From assembly GCA_029265085.1 (NCBI GenBank), contig JAJUJY010000131.1, positions 1-12,018 on the forward strand: 12,018 nucleotides of DNA, given 5' to 3'. A program made the translations under genes and the position numbers. Below, in pieces: positions 6,850 to 12,018 of the stretch. The notes beneath the pieces are model-generated. The model was not told where the DNA came from. It saw only the letters and a program-made list of their open reading frames with translations, and made no database searches. The stretch is from Chloroflexota bacterium (GTDB lineage Bacteria > Chloroflexota > Anaerolineae > Anaerolineales > Anaerolineaceae). Every line of letters starts with the position of its first letter. Positions within the stretch are counted from its first letter, which is position 1.

Positions 6850-6891
6850 CGGCCGCATTCAAGCGTTAGCAAGATGCGGCCGATTTTTTTT
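6850..6891 (+). terminator. Rho-independent terminator after ppk1
   Basis: A 9-bp perfect GC-rich stem, CGGCCGCAT (6850-6858) with ATGCGGCCG (6874-6882), has a 15-nt loop. A T run (6884-6891) follows on the plus strand. An outer 7-bp inverted repeat, CCAATAA (6838-6844) and TTATTGG (6897-6903), encloses it. The minus-strand PEPCK-like gene ends 21 nt further on, but the minus-direction tail is not T-rich, so termination should be mainly for ppk1. Confidence 0.9.
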
Positions 6892-6912
6892 AGTTCTTAT
6901 TGGTCAGAGACG

Positions 6913-8676
6913 CTAAGAACGATTCCGGATCAAATCCAGCAATGCCAGCGCACTATCTAGCGGACCAGTACGCTCCAGACCAGGCACCCCCAAGCGGGTG
7001 CGCATTTCACCAACATAAATTCCCTGATCAAACATGGCTTTAAAATATTTTTCCGCCAATTCCTCATGCAATTCCCGGTATTGCGGGGGGCCAAAGATAT
7101 TCGCAAAATACGTGTGTACCAACCCGCTGGTATTGGTAGTGCCTTTGCTCATCACCGCACCGCTGCGAAACACAGACAAAGCTTCTTCGGCTGAATGAAA
7201 CCGTTGAATCACCGGGTGAGCTGCATCAATTTCTTCGTAATTATTGGCATATAAGACGATATGCACCGGATACCCTTTTACCACATCTTCGAATTTTGTC
7301 ACCGGGATGACCACCCGCGCATTGACCTGGTCCGGGTTCATGATGATAGTGCGGTCAATCTGACCTAAGGCATAACCGTTTTGCAGGTCATCCAATCGGA
7401 CAAAGGCTCCCATTTCCGTACCATACCCCAGCAAGCCCAATTTTTCATCCACGACCATTGAACCCATATCATCGGCAATGATGGTCAGGTTTTCCATATC
7501 ATCCCCGGCAATGGTCCGCAATGCTTCCAACGTCTCGGATTTACCTGCACCGCTGTCCCCTATAACCAATACATTCGTCTCCGGTTTATCCTGCAGAGTA
7601 ATACTGAACATTGCACCGTGATACGGCAGCCGGCCGCGCTTCATCATAATGATATTATGCAGCGTCAGCGTCATTTTCTTGAGGTAACCAAAATAGCCAA
7701 ACTCGTCCCGGTTTGGAACTGCCGCAACCAGCATCCCCGTCTCAGGATCATCATAAAATACTGTTTCAGAGCGCGAGGATAAACCGGCCGGTATTTGATC
7801 CACGCCAAATAGATAGACCGCATCCGGGGCATTTTGCAAATCTTTATCATCCGCCAGTTCAAAAAGATTGCTTAAGGAAAATCCTAACTCAAAAGAATGC
7901 ATGGTGAAATAGATCAGAACCACCAGCGAGCCTACTTTTGCAGGGTAACATAGCCACCCATTCGGATCGAGTGTAATTCCGGCAATGGGATTTTGATGCA
8001 CCTGTTCAAATACCCCCTTCCGCTTATTGATCGGGGAATTAAAAATCATTGGCGGGTAAATTAAAATTTGCCGGATCACGGAAACTTTATTCAATTCTTC
8101 ATATTGGTCACTTTTGAAAGGTAGTTCCATCGGCAGCGCAATAGCGGAAATTTCCGCACCTGCGCTCACCTGCCGGTAAACCCGCGGGTGGTTGCCGGTG
8201 ATATTTTCCATCACATCGCGGTACGTTCTGCGCACAACATGCGTTAAAGTTTCCACCGTCCGGTTGAAGGTGCGGTAGGGGCGCTCATCCAGACGATCAT
8301 CAATCGAATCACAAATTAATGCCCGGTGAAGCCGCCGCCAATAGTTGTATAACTGCTCAACAAAATCCCCCAACAAAGGTTTATCTTGTAAGAAGACCGC
8401 GGCTGGCTCTAACACTTTCGGTACCAGATCAGCAGGCAGTTTGATCAGGAATTGGAATGTTTTCACCAATAAATCCAATTCTTCATCACTTACCTTTCCA
8501 TTCGGAAAAATCCGCAATAAACGAGAACGTTTCCGCTCAAGGGAATGGATGAAATTACGTAATACTTCTCGAAAAAGAACACTGCTTAATAATTCCTGCG
8601 AATTTTCACAAATCTTATTGTGCATTCGAATGACAGCTTTTTCTTCATCTAACTGGAATGAATCGATTAACATCAC
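6913..8676 (-). CDS. PEP-carboxykinase-like protein (PEPCK/HprK nucleotide-binding fold) with a novel N-terminal half
   Basis: 587 aa. From about residue 325 it follows the ATP-dependent PEP carboxykinase pattern: YFGYLKK, then H353 exactly 19 residues after K334 (as K213/H232 in E. coli PckA). A P-loop GDSGAGKS spans 373-380, followed by D402-D403 and NARVVIP with R454. A C-terminal block, AEEALSVFRSGAVMSKG through FANIFGPP, resembles the PckA segment ending in FSACFGAPF. The likely metal ligands K334, H353 and D403 are thus retained. The P-loop itself reads like HPr kinase (GDSGxGKSE) rather than PckA (GLSGTGKTT). Residues 1-200 are mostly helical and charged and match nothing I recognise. 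The Arg of the PckA RSP motif may correspond to Asn213 (FNSP). Start: GTG at 8676 with GGAG eight nt upstream, or the adjacent ATG at 8673. ATP binding is likely; carboxykinase or protein-kinase activity is uncertain. Confidence 0.7.
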   Translation of the reverse strand: MMLIDSFQLDEEKAVIRMHNKICENSQELLSSVLFREVLRNFIHSLERKRSRLLRIFPNGKVSDEELDLLVKTFQFLIKLPADLVPKVLEPAAVFLQDKPLLGDFVEQLYNYWRRLHRALICDSIDDRLDERPYRTFNRTVETLTHVVRRTYRDVMENITGNHPRVYRQVSAGAEISAIALPMELPFKSDQYEELNKVSVIRQILIYPPMIFNSPINKRKGVFEQVHQNPIAGITLDPNGWLCYPAKVGSLVVLIYFTMHSFELGFSLSNLFELADDKDLQNAPDAVYLFGVDQIPAGLSSRSETVFYDDPETGMLVAAVPNRDEFGYFGYLKKMTLTLHNIIMMKRGRLPYHGAMFSITLQDKPETNVLVIGDSGAGKSETLEALRTIAGDDMENLTIIADDMGSMVVDEKLGLLGYGTEMGAFVRLDDLQNGYALGQIDRTIIMNPDQVNARVVIPVTKFEDVVKGYPVHIVLYANNYEEIDAAHPVIQRFHSAEEALSVFRSGAVMSKGTTNTSGLVHTYFANIFGPPQYRELHEELAEKYFKAMFDQGIYVGEMRTRLGVPGLERTGPLDSALALLDLIRNRS

Positions 8677-8747
8677 TTTTTCATCTCCATGGTTTTTCTA
8701 GAATTAATTGTAGTAACAGGCTATTGAAGGGAAATCAACTTAATCAA

Positions 8748-8778
8748 CAGCCGGGAAAGGTGTTCCTCATCCCGGCTG
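8748..8778 (-). terminator. Probable terminator downstream of the citrate synthase gene
   Basis: Positions 8748-8756 (CAGCCGGGA) and 8770-8778 (TCCCGGCTG) make a perfect 9-bp GC-rich stem with a 13-nt loop. On the minus strand it is followed by a T-rich but interrupted tail (TTGATTAAGTTGATTT). It lies 36 nt after the citrate synthase stop codon. It separates that gene from the PEPCK-like gene, whose own promoter would have to lie in 8677-8747 if termination is efficient. Confidence 0.55.
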
Positions 8779-8814
8779 CACATCTTCCACCAAAGAATTA
8801 TACAATCCGGAAGC

Positions 8815-10176
8815 TTATTCTTTAAGGGGTGGATTATTCACATTCAAAGTCAGTTCTGGTTGCATTCCTGCTTCGATAAACATTTCTTCCAACATCTTTG
8901 TCGTCAGTGATTTTGGACGTTCAATCGGTTTGTATAACCCGCGCGCCCATACAGCATGAGAAGTCAAACCTAAAATACGGCTGACACCAAACAGAACCGT
9001 ATAAAAATCATGTTGGGTAATCCCATAATGGTGCAGCATTGCCCCGTTAATCGCATCCACATTCGGCCACGGATTTTTCACCTTTCCAAGCGATTGCAAC
9101 AGGTCAGGAACAACACTGTATACTAGTTTAACCAACCGGATCAATTCATCATCTGGCGCATATTGTTCAGCAAATTTTAATTGGGCTGAAAAACGAGGAT
9201 CTGTTGTCCGTAAAACAGCATGCCCATAGCCGGGAATAGTTCTTCCTTCTTTTAATTGCTTAACAATATAATCTTCCAATGCCTCACGAGGAGGAATGCC
9301 GCCAAAATAATCCCTCACACCAATCAGCCAACGCAAGCACTCCTGGTTGGCTAAACCATGCAGCGGTCCGGCCAGACCATTCATACCGGCAGAGCAAGAG
9401 AGATAGATATCTGACAGAGCTGAACAAACCAGGTGGGAAGCATGCGCACTGACATTCGCCCCTTCGTGATCGGAGTGGATCACAAAATACAAACGCAGCA
9501 TTTCCATTAATTCCGCATCACCACCACGCCCAATCATATGAGCAAAATTAGCGCTCCAATCCAGATTCGGATTCGGTTCAATGATTTCGCTTTGACGATA
9601 TTTGCGATTATAAATATAAGCAGCAATCCCGGGCAGCTTTGCTGTCAGATTTAATGAATCCTCCAGAAAATACCCCCAATACGCCGGCTTGGAAATTCCT
9701 TCATAGTACCGCTTTGCAAAAATTGAATCGGCTTGAAGTGCCAAAATAGCCTGGGAAAACATGGTCATTGGGTGGGTTTCTAATGGCATTGCATTAATTA
9801 CATCAAATACATACCCTGGAATTTTATTGCGTTCCCGCCATTCATCTTCTACTTCTACGGCCTCTTCATAAGAAGGCATTTCATCAACCATCAGCAAAAA
9901 ATACAACCCGCCTGCCATGGGGATTTTTGTACCTGGTAATTTTGGGAGTTGATCGAGCGTTTCCTGAATGGTATACCCTCGCAAACGGATCCCTTCAGCA
10001 GGATCTACGTAAGAAATATCACTGACCGAGATTTGCACACCACGAATTCCGCTGTAAATCTGGTCAACGGTCACCTCACCCACGCGAAAATTTCCAAATT
10101 CACGTTTTAACCGTTCAATCCGCTCGCGCATTCTGGGCAGATTCGCACCGATTTTTGTTTTCATTGATTTGCTCAT
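8815..10176 (-). CDS. gltA: Citrate (Si)-synthase, eukaryote/mitochondrial-type
   Basis: Condenses acetyl-CoA with oxaloacetate to citrate, the entry step of the TCA cycle and of glutamate synthesis. Taking the ATG at 10174-10176 gives 453 aa. It closely follows the animal mitochondrial enzyme along its length: RGYTIQE, TIHSDHEG-like VIHSDHEGANVSAHASHL, MNGLAGPLHGLANQE, PGYGHAVLRTTDPR, KNPWPNVDAINGAML, YTVLFGVSR and ERPKS. The catalytic residues come out at H273, H319 and D374, with substrate Arg R328, each one off the pig numbering (274, 320, 375, 329). It lacks features of the hexameric type II enzyme of E. coli. AGGTG lies six nt before this ATG; a GTG at 10185 with AGGA upstream would add three residues. 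The IclR gene lies 76 nt upstream on the same strand, so cotranscription is possible. The symbol is used in the general sense. Confidence 0.96.
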   Translation of the reverse strand: MSKSMKTKIGANLPRMRERIERLKREFGNFRVGEVTVDQIYSGIRGVQISVSDISYVDPAEGIRLRGYTIQETLDQLPKLPGTKIPMAGGLYFLLMVDEMPSYEEAVEVEDEWRERNKIPGYVFDVINAMPLETHPMTMFSQAILALQADSIFAKRYYEGISKPAYWGYFLEDSLNLTAKLPGIAAYIYNRKYRQSEIIEPNPNLDWSANFAHMIGRGGDAELMEMLRLYFVIHSDHEGANVSAHASHLVCSALSDIYLSCSAGMNGLAGPLHGLANQECLRWLIGVRDYFGGIPPREALEDYIVKQLKEGRTIPGYGHAVLRTTDPRFSAQLKFAEQYAPDDELIRLVKLVYSVVPDLLQSLGKVKNPWPNVDAINGAMLHHYGITQHDFYTVLFGVSRILGLTSHAVWARGLYKPIERPKSLTTKMLEEMFIEAGMQPELTLNVNNPPLKE

Positions 10177-10252
10177 CGTCCTCACCTATTTCCTGAAATA
10201 ATTTTCGGACACTTTTACCCAAGGTACCTAAGGCTTTTTGATAATGCCTGGA

Positions 10253-11074
10253 CTAAATAGAAATTTCTTCAATTTGCCGTATCGGTTTGTTCTCAATGGA
10301 ATTAAATCGTCCTCCTTGATAGCCCATATCACGGGAAATTTCTCCAGCAACCTGTACAACTTTCGTGATATATTGCGAAATCGTATCGTCTTTAAATCGT
10401 TGAGTTGGCCCAGAAATGGTAATGGCTGCTACAACCTGCTTCTCCAGGTCAAAGATCGGTGCAGCCACACCAGAAGCTTCCTGGATCCATTCCCCATGGC
10501 TGATGGAGTACCCTTGCCTGCAGATTGCCTGCAATTCGGCATACAGCTTTTCCCGGTTGGTAATTGTCGCTGGAGTTAATTGTTTGATTTCTACACCATT
10601 CAAAATATCTTCCTGGCGATGATATGGCAAAAATGCCAACAATAGTTTTCCAGCGGATCCGGCAAACAAAGGCAGGCGGCGGCCTAAACGCGCTACATAA
10701 CGAACATTTTGTGTACTTTCCAGACGTTCAACACAAATCCGTTCACTTCCATCCAGGATGTACAGGCTGATCGTTTCCTGTGTCTCCCGGTGCAAGCTTT
10801 GCAGACGAGGTAGCGCAATCGTCCGAACATCCAGGCTGGCCGAGTAAACTCCTGCCCAGGTTAACACCCTCGGCCCAATTGAATACAAGGAAGTTCGTGC
10901 ATCCTGAGTCAACAAACCCGCCTCACGCAAACCTTGCATCAACCGGCCGGTTGTGCTGGGGGATAAATGGATCATTCGGGCTACTTCTCGCACACCCAAA
11001 CTGGGTGCATCGACAGAAAAACAGTCCAGAATAGCGATAATCCGATCCAGTGCCTGTACGCGCTCCGGAAACAT
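10253..11074 (-). CDS. IclR-family transcriptional regulator
   Basis: 273-aa DNA-binding regulator, dimer or tetramer in the family, usually controlling catabolic or central-carbon genes in response to a small organic acid. A winged helix-turn-helix occupies ~5-70, with the recognition region around VREVARMIHLSPSTTGRLM. The effector-binding IclR domain spans ~80-250 and carries the typical RRLPLFAGSAGKLLLAF and SGVAAPIFD motifs. A short polar tail of about 20 residues follows and is not typical. The start is ATG at 11072-11074, since an in-frame TGA lies two codons upstream. The Shine-Dalgarno AGGAG (11087-11091) is rather far, at 12 nt. It has its own promoter and operator-like half-sites just upstream, so it is probably autoregulated. 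The ABC transporter genes lie upstream and citrate synthase downstream on the same strand; either may be a target. The effector is unknown. Confidence 0.95.
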   Translation of the reverse strand: MFPERVQALDRIIAILDCFSVDAPSLGVREVARMIHLSPSTTGRLMQGLREAGLLTQDARTSLYSIGPRVLTWAGVYSASLDVRTIALPRLQSLHRETQETISLYILDGSERICVERLESTQNVRYVARLGRRLPLFAGSAGKLLLAFLPYHRQEDILNGVEIKQLTPATITNREKLYAELQAICRQGYSISHGEWIQEASGVAAPIFDLEKQVVAAITISGPTQRFKDDTISQYITKVVQVAGEISRDMGYQGGRFNSIENKPIRQIEEISI

Positions 11075-11092
11075 TGCAGGTCATCTCTCCTT

Positions 11093-11118
11093 TGTCCCTC
11101 TCAACGGGACACTGTCCC
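11093..11118. promoter_or_regulatory. Operator-like triple half-site upstream of the IclR gene
   Basis: Three copies of the same hexamer occur in alternating orientation: TGTCCC (11093-11098), GGGACA (11106-11111) and TGTCCC (11113-11118). The last two form a perfect 13-bp palindrome. The two like-oriented copies are 20 bp apart, close to two helical turns. The block lies between the predicted transcription start (~11131) and the IclR start codon, a position suited to autorepression. Confidence 0.55.
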
Positions 11119-11137
11119 AATTACAGGCTATAAAAAA

Positions 11138-11165
11138 ATTGTAAATCGAAATTTAAAAATGTCAA
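11138..11165 (-). promoter_or_regulatory. Sigma70-type promoter of the IclR gene
   Basis: On the minus strand TTGACA (11165-11160, perfect -35) is followed by a 16-nt spacer and TACAAT (11143-11138). The expected transcription start is near 11131, giving a leader of about 57 nt. The promoter lies in the gap after the ABC ATPase stop codon, so the regulator can be expressed independently of the transporter. Confidence 0.65.
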
Positions 11166-11173
11166 CATTTTTA
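11154..11173. repeat. 20-bp palindrome over the IclR -35 element
   Basis: TAAAAATGT (11154-11162) and ACATTTTTA (11165-11173) are perfect inverted arms around a central CA. The palindrome fully covers the -35 hexamer and starts three nt beyond the ATPase stop codon. It may be an operator, or a weak AT-rich stem that helps end the ABC transporter transcript. Confidence 0.5.
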
Positions 11174-11175
11174 GT

Positions 11176-11922
11176 CTATTTGGTCAATATTTGCGAAAGG
11201 AACTGACGGGTTCGCTCTTGCGTTGGGTTATTAAAGAAAGCAGAAGGTGAACCGCGCTCGATAATTTCACCATGATCCATAAAGATCACCTCATCGGCAG
11301 CAGCACGGGCAAATCCCATTTCATGCGTCACAACTACCATCGTGATCCCATCTTTTGCCAGATCCAACATCACATCGAGGACCTCTTTAATCATCTCGGG
11401 ATCAAGTGCACTGGTTGGCTCATCAAACAACATGATTTTTGGATTCATCGCCAGCGCGCGTGCTATTGCAACCCGCTGCTGCTGTCCGCCCGAAAGCTGG
11501 CCTGGGTACGCAGCAGCCTTATCAATAATTCCCACTCGCTCCAATTTTTGTTTTGCCACATCAATTGCTTCCGCTTTTGAAATTTTCCGGACAACCTGTT
11601 GGGCAAGTGTAATATTTTCTAAAACGGTTAAATGCGGATAGAGATTAAACTGCTGGAAAACCATGCCAATTTCGGATCGGACCGCATTCAACTGGCGTTG
11701 GCTGCCATTTAACTTCTGTCCATCCACCCATACCTCGCCATCGTCTTCCACTTCCAGGTGATTAATACAGCGCAGCAAAGTAGATTTTCCCGACCCACTC
11801 GGACCAATAATTACAACAACCTGTCCTTTTCGGATGGTCAGACTGACTCCGTTAAGCGCCTGAACTGCGCCAAAGCTTTTATAGAGATTTCTCAATACAA
11901 TCATGTCATTAATTGCGCTCAT
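11176..11922 (-). CDS. Polar amino acid ABC transporter ATP-binding protein (GlnQ/HisP type)
   Basis: Cytosolic ATPase that drives uptake of an amino acid through a membrane permease, 248 aa, the normal length for this subfamily. Walker A is GPSGSGKST (40-48). The Q-loop lies in [18 protein letters not shown], typical of the amino-acid (PAAT) class. The ABC signature LSGGQQQR is at 143-150, Walker B and catalytic Glu are in [12 protein letters not shown] (164-175), and the H-loop His is H200 in VTHEMGFAR. The start overlaps the end of the upstream permease gene by 14 nt, and AAGGG lies nine nt before the ATG, indicating coupled translation. The specific substrate (glutamine, glutamate, arginine, histidine or other) cannot be read from the ATPase. 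Confidence 0.97.
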   Translation of the reverse strand: MSAINDMIVLRNLYKSFGAVQALNGVSLTIRKGQVVVIIGPSGSGKSTLLRCINHLEVEDDGEVWVDGQKLNGSQRQLNAVRSEIGMVFQQFNLYPHLTVLENITLAQQVVRKISKAEAIDVAKQKLERVGIIDKAAAYPGQLSGGQQQRVAIARALAMNPKIMLFDEPTSALDPEMIKEVLDVMLDLAKDGITMVVVTHEMGFARAAADEVIFMDHGEIIERGSPSAFFNNPTQERTRQFLSQILTK

Positions 11923-12018
11923 TTTGCCGAACCCTTTTTTCTAGAAATTTCACCCCAAACGAAAGAATAATGGTCATAGTCAGATACAAGACTGCCAGCG
12001 TGGAGTAAGCCTGCTGAT
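11909..12018 (-). CDS. Amino acid ABC transporter permease, C-terminal end (partial)
   Basis: Only the last 35 residues are inside the window; the gene runs off the right edge. The fragment begins [20 protein letters not shown] and ends in [13 protein letters not shown] last hydrophobic helix followed by a basic LEKR-type tail is typical of HisM/GlnP-family permeases. The frame is read from 12016 to the TAA at 11909-11911, overlapping the ATPase start by 14 nt. The assignment rests on this tail and on the neighbouring ATPase. Confidence 0.8.
   Translation of the reverse strand, partial: QQAYSTLAVLYLTMTIILSFGVKFLEKRVRQNERN

Noticed and set aside
6913..8676. Calling the PEPCK-like gene pckA or hprK outright
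   Set aside because: It mixes features of both: PckA-like spacing and C terminus but an HprK-style P-loop, and its N-terminal half fits neither; a specific enzyme name would be unsupported.
8345..8701. 118-codon plus-strand frame opposite the N-terminal part of the PEPCK-like gene
   Set aside because: The product is rich in Ser, Arg and Asn and looks like reversed coding sequence; no start signal.
10186..10252. Possible promoter or operator between the IclR and citrate synthase genes (AGGTACCT palindrome near 10222-10229)
   Set aside because: The palindrome is only 8 bp and its flanks do not extend it; no matching -35/-10 pair was found.
1..12018. tRNA, rRNA, CRISPR, insertion sequence or phage genes
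   Set aside because: No cloverleaf with a CCA end, regularly spaced repeats, transposase, integrase or long terminal inverted repeats were seen in any spacer, all of which are under 300 bases.

Overview
The window looks like a stretch of chromosome from a free-living bacterium with moderate GC content, most likely a member of the Chloroflexota (Anaerolineae-type). That placement is an inference. It rests on the eukaryote-type citrate synthase, the CAP-LysM surface protein with a C-terminal membrane anchor, the PEP-carboxykinase-like protein with an unusual N-terminal half, and the general codon and spacer style. No marker gene settles it. I see no mobile element, CRISPR array, rRNA or tRNA, and gene density is high.

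Left part (1-1100): a minus-strand cysteine hydrolase of the nicotinamidase type (135-842). Its short leader is packed with regulatory signals: a sigma70-type promoter, a 15-bp palindrome at the predicted transcription start, a terminator-like hairpin, a second copy of the palindrome, then the Shine-Dalgarno. A 36-bp imperfect tandem repeat lies just upstream of the next, divergent gene.

Middle (1101-6891): a membrane-bound diguanylate cyclase (7TM-PAS-PAS-GGDEF, 1101-3050) runs convergently into a small minus-strand membrane protein with a C-terminal zinc ribbon (3058-3480). Divergent from the latter is a plus-strand pair: a secreted CAP-LysM protein (3588-4619) and polyphosphate kinase 1 (4648-6831). 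The pair ends at a strong intrinsic terminator.

Right part (6913-12018): five minus-strand genes, read right to left. They are the end of an amino-acid ABC permease, its ATPase (overlapping by 14 nt), an IclR-family regulator with its own promoter and operator-like repeats, a eukaryote/mitochondrial-type Si-citrate synthase, and a PEPCK-fold protein. The layout suggests a local carbon/nitrogen module at the PEP-oxaloacetate-citrate node under an IclR regulator, beside an amino-acid importer. The link is contextual only.

The observations most worth checking are the paired palindromes in the nicotinamidase leader, the PEPCK-like protein with an HprK-style P-loop and an unexplained ~200-320-residue N-terminal region, and the IclR promoter/operator layout.
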